Shown here piece after piece: positions 15,238 through 22,677 of a stretch of 23,816 nucleotides of DNA. Source of the stretch: a candidate division WWE3 bacterium RIFOXYC2_FULL_42_13. Lineage in GTDB: Bacteria > Patescibacteriota > WWE3 > UBA101185 > UBA10185. Positions within the stretch are counted from its first letter, which is position 1. Each line of letters starts with the position of its first letter. Both the position numbers and the translations under genes were made by a program. The notes beneath the pieces are model-generated. The model did not search any database. It was not told where the DNA came from and saw only the letters and a program-made list of their open reading frames with translations. The stretch covers positions 1-23,816 of the forward strand of contig MEWF01000023.1 in the NCBI GenBank assembly GCA_001773255.1, in the 5' to 3' direction.

Positions 15238-17949
15238 CTATTGCCGCGCGTAGCCGACCACGTTTAATCTTATTTTTGCGCTTCCTTTATTGTCATCGTC
15301 GTCGGTGACTGTGGCTTCAAATTCATGGCTTCCTATATCCGAACCCTTGAGCTCAAAGTTATAGCCATACGGACTTGCGTCGTCCTCGGCCACCTTATCC
15401 CCATCCATGTAAATGCGTACAATTTTTATGTCATTGTAGGCGGATACCTCGACGTTAAGCCTAAAGTTCAACGGAACGCTTTGACCTTCTTTTACCCCAA
15501 CAATTTCAACATTTACATCATCTTTGTTTGAAACCTCGTCTCCGTCGAACTCAAGTTTGGACTGCATCAGGGGAGGAAAAAACCTGTCGTCCTCTTTATA
15601 TTTTTCCTTAACCCAAGCATCGACAGCCGGCTGCCACTCGCTGTAGGGGGCAGTTATGCGCACAAAACTTATTTCATCGGTCTCACCGGCATCCTTACAC
15701 CCATCGTTAGCGATTCTCCCGTCAATCTTGCAGACCTCCAGTCTCTGAAACCAGTCGCTTTTTGCCGTAGGCTCAGTACCTTTTACAAACCACTCGCTTC
15801 TTGTATCAAAACCTTCAAACGGAAGCCCCCCGGTAAGCTTGTCCACCTCAAATTTTTCCACATTTGACGGTACCTTGAATTTTTCGTCAGCTTTACCCTT
15901 CAGATACTCTTTCATAAAAGTGTTCCATATAGGAGAAGCGCCCGAGATACCTGACGCTATATAGGGATTCATTTTTTCGTTATTGCTGTTACCGACCCAC
16001 ACACCGACAACTACCGCCGGGGTGTAACCGATGGCATAGTTATCTCTTTTGTCATCGGTAGTTCCTGTTTTTACCGCCACTGTGTGTCCGGGGATGTTTA
16101 ACAAACTACCTGTACCGAACACATCGGAACGAGCCCCGTCGTCCGACAAAATATCGGATATTAAAAAGGCTGGGCCTTCTTCGAGAGCTTTGACCCCGGG
16201 CTCCATAGGTTTGTAAACAACCCTGCCTGTTGAATCCTGAACTTCTATTATAGGCACGGGCTTATGGTACTTTCCCTCCGTAGCAAATACGGAATAGGCT
16301 CCGGTAAGCTCCAGCAACTTGGTTTCCCCGCCGCCCAAAGTAAGAGCAAGTCCGTATCTCTGTCTGTCCTTGAATGTAGTTATTCCCATCTTTTCGGCTT
16401 GATCTATCATATTATCTATCCCCGCGATTTTCAGTGCCTCAACAGCAGGTATATTCAACGAGTTGCCCAACGCACGCCTTAAAGGAGCAACTCCTCTAAA
16501 GATACCGTCATAATTCTCCGGTACGTAAGGCTTGTCAGGAGCCGAGCCTTCGAAAGAGATCGGCATGTCCAAAAAGGGGTAGGCGGCAGAATAGCCCTGT
16601 GCAAGCATGGTTGCGTAAGTTACAGGCTTAATGGCCGAACCCGGTTGACGATCCGACAAAGTCACGTTAACGTAAGGGTCGAATTTGCACGAGTTCTCTC
16701 CGGAAGTTCCGGGAACACAGCCTTCCGGCTGAGGATCCAAGTTATAACCTTTCGAGCCGACCATCGCCAAAATCTGCCCGGTTTTTGGATCCAGAACAAC
16801 CATCGCGCCGTTCCAAACATTGAGATTGGCCGATTTTTCAAGTTCGTTGGTGACAGTCTCCTGTGCCAATTTCTGGACGTCCAGATCGACGGACGTTTTA
16901 ACCTTCAAGCCACCTTTTTCCACGGCCTCTTCCCCCAGTATATCTATCAAATATTGTTTTGCGTAAAAAACGAAGTGAGGTGCTTCCAACGGTACCCGGG
17001 AGGTTTCAAACTTCAGTTCTTCATTTTTGGCTGCGTCGTAGTCCTCCTGGCTAAGGTAGTGTCTTTTTCCGTCACCGGCGATCCATCCTCTTTCACGCAT
17101 TAAATAAAGAACGTAATCTTTCCTTTCGATCCCAGCTTCAGGATTTACCCCGAACTGAGAGTAATAGCTCGGTCTTTGGGGCAGCCCGGCAAGGTAGGCC
17201 GATTCGGCGACAGTAAGGTCTTTGGGAAGTTTATTAAAATAAGCTTTGGAGGCACTGTATATTCCGTAATTCTGCCCACCGTAAGGAGTTTCGTTCAAAT
17301 ACATCTGGATAATCTCATCTTTGCTGTACCTGTTCTCAAGCTGCAAAGAAAGTATCATTTCCTTGATTTTACGCACTAAAGTTCTGTCTTGGGTTAGTAA
17401 TGTGTTCTTTATGACCTGCTGAGTTAATGTGGAGCCTCCCTGGAGACCCTCGCCTGTAAAAGTGTTTCTTACGGCTCTGGCCATGCCTCTAAGAGAGTAA
17501 CCTTGGTGAAGATAAAATTCAGAATCCTCGGTGGATAAAGTGGCATAAGTAACATAGGGGTTAACATCTTCCATCTTTACAAGCGTCCTATTTTTGTCCC
17601 CGAATACTTCATATATCAACTTATCGTTGCGGTCGTAAAATCTGGTCGACAGCTCAAAGCTTCTCTCCAGCAGTCTGGTAGGGTTGGGGAGCTCACGCGA
17701 GAAATACGCAAAAACAACAATTGTCCCAAATAAACCCACTACCATTAAGGTTAAAACCGCCGAAGCGATAACGGTGTAAGTTTTGAGTTTTTTTGCGCCC
17801 AGTCCCGCTAGACTCACTTTTTCCGGTCTGTTTTTTTTATAAAAACGGGTCAGCGCCGATAGATCGACAATGTCCGAAAGTTTAAATTTCGAAAAAAATT
17901 TATTCTTCGGGTGGTACGTCCTATATTTTCCCGATTTCTTGACCGGCAT
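15238..17949 (-). CDS. Class A penicillin-binding protein (PBP1A-type transglycosylase/transpeptidase)
   Basis: A bifunctional peptidoglycan synthase of 903 residues. A basic cytoplasmic tail precedes one membrane anchor (about 57-82). The GT51 glycosyltransferase domain shows TEDSEFYLHQG with catalytic Glu141, then GGSTLTQQVIKN (171-182) and RKIKEMILSLQLE. The transpeptidase domain has the SxxK box (Ser438-Ala-Ile-Lys441), SLN (497-499) and KTG (627-629). The C-terminal extension has two spaced Cys (740, 751) and an Ig-like beta domain (about 815-900: VEIVGVKEGQSVPLNFRL, then YMDGDKVAEDD). Cys411 and Cys421 may form an extracytoplasmic disulphide. ATG 17949 is chosen because a perfect TATAAT ends 6 nt before it. 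An in-frame reading reaches 18108 but would include the promoter. Confidence 0.96.
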   Translation of the reverse strand: MPVKKSGKYRTYHPKNKFFSKFKLSDIVDLSALTRFYKKNRPEKVSLAGLGAKKLKTYTVIASAVLTLMVVGLFGTIVVFAYFSRELPNPTRLLERSFELSTRFYDRNDKLIYEVFGDKNRTLVKMEDVNPYVTYATLSTEDSEFYLHQGYSLRGMARAVRNTFTGEGLQGGSTLTQQVIKNTLLTQDRTLVRKIKEMILSLQLENRYSKDEIIQMYLNETPYGGQNYGIYSASKAYFNKLPKDLTVAESAYLAGLPQRPSYYSQFGVNPEAGIERKDYVLYLMRERGWIAGDGKRHYLSQEDYDAAKNEELKFETSRVPLEAPHFVFYAKQYLIDILGEEAVEKGGLKVKTSVDLDVQKLAQETVTNELEKSANLNVWNGAMVVLDPKTGQILAMVGSKGYNLDPQPEGCVPGTSGENSCKFDPYVNVTLSDRQPGSAIKPVTYATMLAQGYSAAYPFLDMPISFEGSAPDKPYVPENYDGIFRGVAPLRRALGNSLNIPAVEALKIAGIDNMIDQAEKMGITTFKDRQRYGLALTLGGGETKLLELTGAYSVFATEGKYHKPVPIIEVQDSTGRVVYKPMEPGVKALEEGPAFLISDILSDDGARSDVFGTGSLLNIPGHTVAVKTGTTDDKRDNYAIGYTPAVVVGVWVGNSNNEKMNPYIASGISGASPIWNTFMKEYLKGKADEKFKVPSNVEKFEVDKLTGGLPFEGFDTRSEWFVKGTEPTAKSDWFQRLEVCKIDGRIANDGCKDAGETDEISFVRITAPYSEWQPAVDAWVKEKYKEDDRFFPPLMQSKLEFDGDEVSNKDDVNVEIVGVKEGQSVPLNFRLNVEVSAYNDIKIVRIYMDGDKVAEDDASPYGYNFELKGSDIGSHEFEATVTDDDDNKGSAKIRLNVVGYARQ

Positions 17950-17955
17950 TACAAA

Positions 17956-17964
17956 ATTATACCA
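17956..17964 (-). promoter_or_regulatory. Extended -10 promoter of the PBP gene
   Basis: The minus strand reads TGGTATAAT (17964 to 17956), a consensus -10 with the TGn extension, 6 nt before ATG 17949. The transcript should begin at or beside the A of the start codon. No SD lies between them. Confidence 0.7.
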
Positions 17965-17998
17965 TTCTGCAACAGGGCGGGGACGGTTCGGGACCGAT

Positions 17999-18050
17999 TT
18001 GATTATTGGGGTCTTTTGCTGTAATATGGCGTAATTCTGCGTCGAGGAGG
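17999..18050 (+). promoter_or_regulatory. Promoter and strong SD of the small-gene cluster
   Basis: TTGATT (17999-18004), 17 bp, and TAATAT (18022-18027) predict a start near 18034. The short leader then contains GAGGAGG (18044-18050), 5 nt before ATG 18056. The promoter diverges from that of the PBP gene. Confidence 0.55.
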
Positions 18051-18055
18051 AAGAA

Positions 18056-18319
18056 ATGCTAGTCCGGGTGATTGTTACGAACAGTCTAGGGTTGTCGTTA
18101 GCGTGCAACGGTCAGATAGTTCGCAGTGATGCCTACTGTAAGGAGGGGGATTTTCTGAAAACCCCAACCACAATAGACGGTAGCAATGTTGTAAAGATAC
18201 GTGGACCGAACGGCAAAGAACATGAGCTGAGAGTCACGTTCATGCGTCGCGATTACACTGAAACTGAAAACCAGTGTGTCCACAGGATCGTTAGCGCGAA
18301 TCCGCCACTACATTTCTGA
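18056..18319 (+). CDS. Small unknown protein (87 aa)
   Basis: I do not recognise this 87-residue product. It has no membrane segment. The N-terminal third is hydrophobic and beta-prone (MLVRVIVTNSLGLSLACNG). A Cys-containing middle follows (YCKEGDFLK), then a basic section (KIRGPNGKEHELRVTFMRRDYTE). Three Cys are present. The evidence that it is real is mainly translational: a promoter, a 7-base SD match (GAGGAGG) at ideal spacing, and a second SD-led small gene 14 bp behind it, followed by a strong terminator. Its base composition looks more G-rich than the flanking genes. It may be a lineage-specific or acquired gene. A leader-peptide role is unlikely given its length. Confidence 0.6.
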   Translation: MLVRVIVTNSLGLSLACNGQIVRSDAYCKEGDFLKTPTTIDGSNVVKIRGPNGKEHELRVTFMRRDYTETENQCVHRIVSANPPLHF

Positions 18320-18333
18320 GAGGAGTACTAAAG

Positions 18334-18477
18334 ATGGGGTGCAAAAAGCTGAAGGGAAAGGAACGGGCCGAGTTGAAAATTTTGGAAGGTAAAGTCGCAA
18401 GGCAAGAAAGGCTTTGCAAAGAAGAAGCGGACCGCCTGGCAGATCTCCGCCGGAGACTTAATCAATTCGGCAGTTAG
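18334..18477 (+). CDS. Small charged, probably coiled-coil protein (47 aa)
   Basis: An ATG at 18334 opens 47 codons ending in TAG at 18475-18477. An SD-like AGAGGAG (18319-18325) lies 8 nt upstream. The product is almost entirely a charged amphipathic helix (ERAELKILEGKVARQ, then EADRLADLRRRLNQF) with two Cys near residues 3 and 28. A short coiled-coil or nucleic-acid-binding helix is plausible; no family is recognised. It follows the 87-residue gene by 14 bp and precedes an intrinsic terminator by 38 bp, so the two probably form a bicistronic unit. Confidence 0.55.
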   Translation: MGCKKLKGKERAELKILEGKVARQERLCKEEADRLADLRRRLNQFGS

Positions 18478-18515
18478 ACCGAAGCTTTTGAAATTAAAAT
18501 AAATATTATCACCCC

Positions 18516-18566
18516 GGCCGGGACAACACCGAATTCAACTTCGATGCTCCCGGCCTTTTTTGTTTT
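18516..18566 (+). terminator. Intrinsic terminator after the two-gene small cluster
   Basis: GGCCGGGA (18516-18523) pairs perfectly with TCCCGGCC (18548-18555), followed by TTTTTTGTTTT. The 24-nt loop holds a small inner stem, CGAA/TTCG. This is a strong Rho-independent terminator for the plus strand. Confidence 0.88.
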
Positions 18567-18634
18567 CTTTTATTCTCCGGCTAAAGGTGATAATCTTTAT
18601 CGAAATCATACTGACAGGAGAGGAGGGTAGAGAA

Positions 18635-18883
18635 GTGGACAGAAAAAAATTCACCCACGTTAAAAAGAACGGTAAGAGTCCGCCGGGCAGTCCTGAAAAC
18701 CCCATAAATTTTTCGGGTGAGGCCGCAGGGAGAAGTGAACTGCTCTCCAACAACTCCAGATATAGTCCGGAAAGTTTTGTGCTCGTGGAAGAAAGGATGG
18801 TATATAGGATTACAGGGCGTGCAAAAGAAGTTTCAGGCACATACGCATACTGCTATCCTGCCAAGCCATTTGGTTTCATCTAG
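18635..18883 (+). CDS. Small unknown protein (82 aa)
   Basis: The preferred start is GTG 18635, because AGGAGGG (18621-18627) sits 7 nt upstream within a run of SD-like repeats. A longer in-frame reading from 18560 would begin in the preceding terminator's T-tract. The 82-residue product starts MDRKKFTHVKKNGKSPPGSPENP, a basic Pro/Gly/Ser-rich and probably unstructured N-terminus. It continues with a more folded-looking second half (SFVLVEERMVYRITGRAKEVSGTYAYCYPAKPFGFI). No family is recognised. It is bracketed by two terminators, so it is a separate transcription unit; its promoter is not clear to me (GATAAT at 18589-18594 is the best -10). Confidence 0.55.
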   Translation: MDRKKFTHVKKNGKSPPGSPENPINFSGEAAGRSELLSNNSRYSPESFVLVEERMVYRITGRAKEVSGTYAYCYPAKPFGFI

Positions 18884-18890
18884 ACCCGCA

Positions 18891-18928
18891 GGGCCGCTCA
18901 TACTTAAAAAGTATCGGCGGCTCTTTTT
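18891..18928 (+). terminator. Intrinsic terminator after the 82-aa gene
   Basis: GGGCCGC (18891-18897) pairs with GCGGCTC (18917-18923), with a G-T pair. ATACTT (18900-18905) pairs with AAGTAT (18909-18914) above an internal mismatch, leaving an AAA loop. TTTTT follows at 18924-18928. Confidence 0.88.
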
Positions 18929-18971
18929 ACTCAAACCGTCCCGCCATATAGTTTTAAAAACCGAATTATAA

Positions 18972-18977
18972 TATACT
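18972..18977 (+). promoter_or_regulatory. -10 box of tyrS
   Basis: TATACT (18972-18977) ends 6 nt before ATG 18984, with an overlapping TATAAT at 18967-18972. There is no SD, so the tyrS message is predicted to be leaderless. No clear -35 is seen. Confidence 0.55.
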
Positions 18978-18983
18978 GATAAT

Positions 18984-20201
18984 ATGCCGAAAGTCAGCAC
19001 AGATGAAAAACTGATCAATACTTTTCTTGAAAGAGGAGTGGACTCCATTTACCCGTCAAAAGAAGAGCTGAAGAAAAAGCTTTTATCCGGAGAAAGAATA
19101 AAAGCCTACCAAGGTTTTGATCCCTCTGGACCATACCTGCATGTTGGGCATGCAATGGGAATAAGAGCCCTCAGAATTTTGCAGCAACTGGGGCACGAAG
19201 CCATATTTTTAGTTGGTGATTTTACCACTTTGGTAGGTGACCCGGACAAAGACAGTGCGAGACCTTTAATGACCGAGGAACAAATTCAAAAGAACATGTC
19301 GGGGTGGAAAGAACAGGCGGCACAGCTCATAGATTTTGAAGGGGAAAACCCGGTTAAATTCATGCGTAACCACGAGTGGCTTTCAAAAATCGGCCTGGCA
19401 GACCTCATAAAATTACTATCAAACGCCACCGTGCAACAAATGATCGAACGCGACCTTTTTGCCAAGAGGCTCAAGCGAAACAACCCCATTGGTCTGCAGG
19501 AATTTATATACCCCCTTATGCAGGGTTTTGACAGCGTGGCCATGGGCGTAGACCTCGAAATAGGCGGAACCGACCAAACATTTAACATGCTGATGGGGCG
19601 CGAACTGGTAAAAAGGTACCTCGGAAAGGACAAATTCGTAAGAACAAACGAGATGATGGAGGCCCCGGACGCTCTGACCATGAGCAAGACAAAAGGCAAC
19701 GGTATAAACCTGGCCGATAAATCCGAAGAGATGTACGGAAAAGCCATGTCTTACCCCGACGAACTGATCACAAAATGCCTAAGACTCCTAACCGACATGC
19801 CGATGGAAGAGATTTGGGAAATAAATAAAAAGATACAAGATGGGGAAAATCCGATGACCTTCAAAAAATTGATGGCCTTTGAAGTTGTAAAAATTATAAA
19901 GGGTGCCGAAGAAGCCGATAAAGCACAAAAACATTTTGAAAGGACAGTTCAGAAAAAGGATATTTCCGATGAAGATACTGAAGTAGTAAATGTTTCAGGA
20001 ACCATGACCGTACAGGATTTTTTAAAAAAGGCCCTGAAGAACTCAGAATCCGCCAGTCACATAAAGAGGATGGTAGAGCAAGGTGGTGTAGAGGTAAACG
20101 GAAAAAAAGTCGCCACCACTCAAATAGAAATTGAATTCGCACCGGGAACGATAGTAAAATTCGGAAAGAGAAAATATTTTAGGATCGGAGACAAAAAATG
20201 A
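18984..20201 (+). CDS. tyrS: Tyrosyl-tRNA synthetase
   Basis: A class I synthetase that charges tRNA-Tyr, 405 residues. The HIGH-type motif is HVGH (53-56) within FDPSGPYLHVGHAMG. The tyrosine pocket includes the QGFDSVAMGVDLEIGGTDQ stretch (180-198). The KMSKS-type loop is TMSKT (232-236) followed by KGN. The C-terminal third carries an S4 RNA-binding domain (about 340-400: ASHIKRMVEQGGVEVNGKKV). Its form is closest to the TyrZ-like group. ATG 18984 directly follows a -10 box. The stop codon overlaps the start of a 41-residue gene in ATGA. Confidence 0.97.
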   Translation: MPKVSTDEKLINTFLERGVDSIYPSKEELKKKLLSGERIKAYQGFDPSGPYLHVGHAMGIRALRILQQLGHEAIFLVGDFTTLVGDPDKDSARPLMTEEQIQKNMSGWKEQAAQLIDFEGENPVKFMRNHEWLSKIGLADLIKLLSNATVQQMIERDLFAKRLKRNNPIGLQEFIYPLMQGFDSVAMGVDLEIGGTDQTFNMLMGRELVKRYLGKDKFVRTNEMMEAPDALTMSKTKGNGINLADKSEEMYGKAMSYPDELITKCLRLLTDMPMEEIWEINKKIQDGENPMTFKKLMAFEVVKIIKGAEEADKAQKHFERTVQKKDISDEDTEVVNVSGTMTVQDFLKKALKNSESASHIKRMVEQGGVEVNGKKVATTQIEIEFAPGTIVKFGKRKYFRIGDKK

Positions 20202-20323
20202 CCAAAAAAGAAATTAAAAAGAAATTAAAAAGAGTCTTCAGAAAAGATAACATGTACAAGGCCGTCATAATCGTGAGCACTTTAGCTCTCATAGCGACGT
20301 CCGTTTTACCGTATATCCTCTAA
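20198..20323 (+). CDS. 41-residue single-pass membrane peptide
   Basis: ATG 20198 overlaps the tyrS stop (ATGA) and is preceded by CGGAG 7 nt upstream, a classical coupled start. The 41-residue product has a very basic N-terminus (MTKKEIKKKLKRVFRKDNMYK) and one hydrophobic segment (about residues 21-41, VIIVSTLALIATSVLPYIL). Positive-inside reasoning puts the N-terminus in the cytoplasm. It is too short for most gene finders. No family is assigned; small membrane proteins of this kind are often regulators or complex subunits, but nothing here shows which. Confidence 0.6.
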   Translation: MTKKEIKKKLKRVFRKDNMYKAVIIVSTLALIATSVLPYIL

Positions 20324-20328
20324 GAAAT

Positions 20329-20367
20329 GCCGGGCGTTTGCTCCTTTAGGGAAAACAAAAACCCGGC
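20329..20367. terminator. Hairpin between convergent small genes, possible bidirectional terminator
   Basis: GCCGGG (20329-20334) and CCCGGC (20362-20367) can pair across a 27-nt loop. Neither strand has a clean T-run straight after this stem. On the minus strand an alternative bulged stem (ACCGG at the end of the small gene with CCGGGT) is followed by TTTTTGTTTT, which would terminate that gene. I regard the area as a likely but imperfect terminator. Confidence 0.4.
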
Positions 20368-20376
20368 TCACGAGCT

Positions 20377-20595
20377 TTAATCACCGGTCACAACCATAAC
20401 CGCGAAATCAAAATTAACATACTTATCCCTTGGAACATTAATCACCACCGAAAAACCGTTTTCCGGGCTACCCTTTTCGATCTCCGGAACGTACTCATCC
20501 TCGGGATACATACGCGAGTACTCTTTTACCACTTTTAGGGCAATCTCTATATCAACGAACCCGATGGGTAAAACCGTGCCCTCAAAAAAATTCAT
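20377..20595 (-). CDS. Small acidic unknown protein (72 aa)
   Basis: The start ATG 20595 has AGGAG about 8 nt upstream. In-frame codons further upstream (to 20700) would run through the recG promoter and start. The 72-residue product is acidic and alternates predicted strand and helix: FFEGTVLPIGFVDIEIALKVVKEYSRMYPEDEYVPEI, then a Gly/Pro loop, then VVINVPRDKYVNFDFAVMVV. I recognise no family. It is divergent from recG and convergent with the tyrS unit. Like the other small unknowns here, it is leadered and SD-led. Its reading frame is coherent with strong alternating hydrophobicity, which supports it being real. Confidence 0.6.
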   Translation of the reverse strand: MNFFEGTVLPIGFVDIEIALKVVKEYSRMYPEDEYVPEIEKGSPENGFSVVINVPRDKYVNFDFAVMVVTGD

Positions 20596-20652
20596 ATCCA
20601 CTCTCCTTTTCCTAGGCCGATTGATAAATGTTACGTTAATTTTAAAAACAAG

Positions 20653-20658
20653 TAAAAT
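20653..20658 (+). promoter_or_regulatory. -10 box of recG-rsmD
   Basis: TAAAAT (20653-20658) ends 8 nt before the recG ATG at 20667. A weak -35 TTACGT lies at 20631-20636 with a 16-bp spacer. No SD precedes recG, so a leaderless message is predicted. Confidence 0.5.
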
Positions 20659-20666
20659 ATATTCAC

Positions 20667-22676
20667 ATGAAATTGTCGTCGCCCGTCGGGGTAGTACCAA
20701 AGATCGGGCCCAAATATAAAAAGCTTTTGGAAAATTTAGAAATTGGGACAGTTCAGGATCTGTTGTATCACTTTCCTTTTAGATACGAAGACTACTCTAA
20801 TGTTAAAAATATCGAGGCTTTACTGGAAAATGAAACGGCAACGATTAAAGGTATTGTGGAATCGGTCACAAATATTTTCACACGCAGCGGAAAAAGGCTT
20901 ACAAAGATAGTTGTTACCGACGGTACAAAGAAAATCGATCTAATATTTTTCAATCAGCATTATTTAAAAACAACAATAAAAACAGGTAAAGAGTACACGG
21001 TCAGCGGTAAGGTCGGAACCTTCGACAGAAAAATATGCTTTATGGCCCCCGAACTGGAGGAGAGTAGAGAAGTGAATATTAACACCGGGCGTCTGGTTCC
21101 TGTTTATCCGGAAACGTATGGAATAACTTCCAAGTGGCTGAGGGCTAGGATTAACGACGTCGTATTAGGGAAAATCGAGCTTGAAGAATTTTTACCCGAA
21201 AATACAATTAAAAGACACAATTTGAGTACATTCGATTGGTCGATCAAACAAATCCATTTTCCGGATACAGAAATTAACGCCGGAAAATCTAAAATCCGGT
21301 TCCAATTCGAAGAGCTGTTTCTCGAACTCTTAAAAGTAGAAAAAAGGCGCGTTCAGTGGGAGTCTAAGCTTAAAAGTACCGGAATGGCTATAAAAGATAC
21401 CCAAATCAATGCTTTTATAGCATCGTTACCTTTTAAACTCACCGTTTCCCAGCAAAAATCGATAGATGAAATCCTGAAGGATCTAGCACAAAAACACCCC
21501 ATGAACCGTTTACTTGAAGGTGATGTCGGTACCGGAAAAACTATGGTCGCCCTAATTTCTGCCTACAATACCCAGCTTAATGGACATAAAACTCTCTACA
21601 TGGCACCCACGGAAATACTTGCTTCTCAGCACTACGAAACCTTTAGTCGTCTACTGTCTCCACTGGGAGTAAAAATTGCATTAATTACAGGTTCTACAAA
21701 GCCTGAGAACGATGACTACGACATACTGATCGGCACCCACGCCCTCATTTACTCCAAAGAAAAGTTTTCGGGCGTCGAGCTCGTAGTAATAGACGAACAA
21801 CACAGGTTCGGGGTCGAGCAAAGAGGAAAAATCCTTGAGATGGCAAACGACGGCACAGTACCCCATTTACTGGCTATGACCGCCACACCGATACCGAGAA
21901 CACTTGCCCTTACCATTTACGGAGACCTTTCAATATCGGTTTTGGACACACACCCCAATAAAGAAAGAAAAGTTTCGACCAAAGTTATACCGGAAAACGC
22001 GCGGGACAAGGCTTACCAATGGATCAGACAGAAAAACGAACCTACTTTTATCGTCTGCCCTCTAATTGAGGAAAGCGACGCACTCATGCTGGAAAATGTA
22101 AAAGCCGCCGAAGCGGAATACGCGGCACTTAAGAAAACCTACTTTAAAGACGTGGAAATGGGGTTACTTCACGGAAGAATGAAACCCAAGGAAAAAGAAG
22201 ATGTCGTTGAAAAGTTCAGAAAGGGCATGATAAAAGTGCTGGTGTCCACCCCGGTCATAGAGGTGGGAATAGACGTACCTGAGGCCGCTATAATGGTCAT
22301 AGAGAGCGCGGAAAGGTACGGACTGGCCAGTTTACACCAATTGCGGGGAAGGGTAGGAAGGGGCTCAAAAGAAGGGTTCTGCCTAACTTTTTTAAGTACC
22401 CCGTCAAGAAGTGCCTACGCCAGACTTAAAAATCTTGAAACAATAGACAACGGCAGGGAGCTGGCCGAAATAGATATGAGAGTGAGAGGACAGGGCGACA
22501 TTTTCGGAGCAAACCAGCATGGTTTTAAAAGATTCAGGATAGCCGATATGTTTAATGTAAAAATGCTGGAAGACGCGAAAGAGGAGGCCCAAAAAATTTA
22601 CCCATTTTTGGACTATTACCCCCTGTTAAAGGAAAGGTTGACACAGGAAGCGGGAGAATATATACCTAACAACTGA
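20667..22676 (+). CDS. recG: ATP-dependent DNA helicase RecG
   Basis: RecG remodels stalled replication forks and Holliday junctions. It has 669 residues, close to the usual 690. The N-terminal helices are short, with VPKIGPKYKKLLENLEI and the HFPFRYEDYS signature (35-44). The OB 'wedge' domain (about 55-140) follows. Helicase motifs are Walker A GDVGTGKT (285-292), DEQH box (376-379, then RFGVEQR), TATPIPRTLALTIYGDL (405-421) and RGRVGRG (560-566). The C-terminal part with RGQGDIFGANQHG matches the TRG region needed for translocation. It starts beside a -10 box with no SD. The rsmD gene begins 1 nt after its stop. This recG-rsmD pairing is common in bacteria. Confidence 0.98.
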   Translation: MKLSSPVGVVPKIGPKYKKLLENLEIGTVQDLLYHFPFRYEDYSNVKNIEALLENETATIKGIVESVTNIFTRSGKRLTKIVVTDGTKKIDLIFFNQHYLKTTIKTGKEYTVSGKVGTFDRKICFMAPELEESREVNINTGRLVPVYPETYGITSKWLRARINDVVLGKIELEEFLPENTIKRHNLSTFDWSIKQIHFPDTEINAGKSKIRFQFEELFLELLKVEKRRVQWESKLKSTGMAIKDTQINAFIASLPFKLTVSQQKSIDEILKDLAQKHPMNRLLEGDVGTGKTMVALISAYNTQLNGHKTLYMAPTEILASQHYETFSRLLSPLGVKIALITGSTKPENDDYDILIGTHALIYSKEKFSGVELVVIDEQHRFGVEQRGKILEMANDGTVPHLLAMTATPIPRTLALTIYGDLSISVLDTHPNKERKVSTKVIPENARDKAYQWIRQKNEPTFIVCPLIEESDALMLENVKAAEAEYAALKKTYFKDVEMGLLHGRMKPKEKEDVVEKFRKGMIKVLVSTPVIEVGIDVPEAAIMVIESAERYGLASLHQLRGRVGRGSKEGFCLTFLSTPSRSAYARLKNLETIDNGRELAEIDMRVRGQGDIFGANQHGFKRFRIADMFNVKMLEDAKEEAQKIYPFLDYYPLLKERLTQEAGEYIPNN

Positions 22677-22677
22677 T

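Noticed and set aside
16645..17103. 152-codon frame antisense to the PBP gene
   Set aside because: It mirrors the transpeptidase-coding region; the real frame carries all PBP motifs and this one has none, nor any start signal.
17950..18108. N-terminal extension of the PBP (53 codons)
   Set aside because: It contains the extended -10 box of the gene and overlaps the divergent promoter and SD of the small-gene cluster; the sequence is low-complexity and unlike a PBP tail.
18560..18634. N-terminal extension of the 82-aa gene
   Set aside because: It starts in the T-tract of the upstream terminator, while the strong SD fits GTG 18635.
19286..19747. 153-codon minus-strand frame inside tyrS
   Set aside because: A shadow of the tyrS core; no SD, no recognisable domain.
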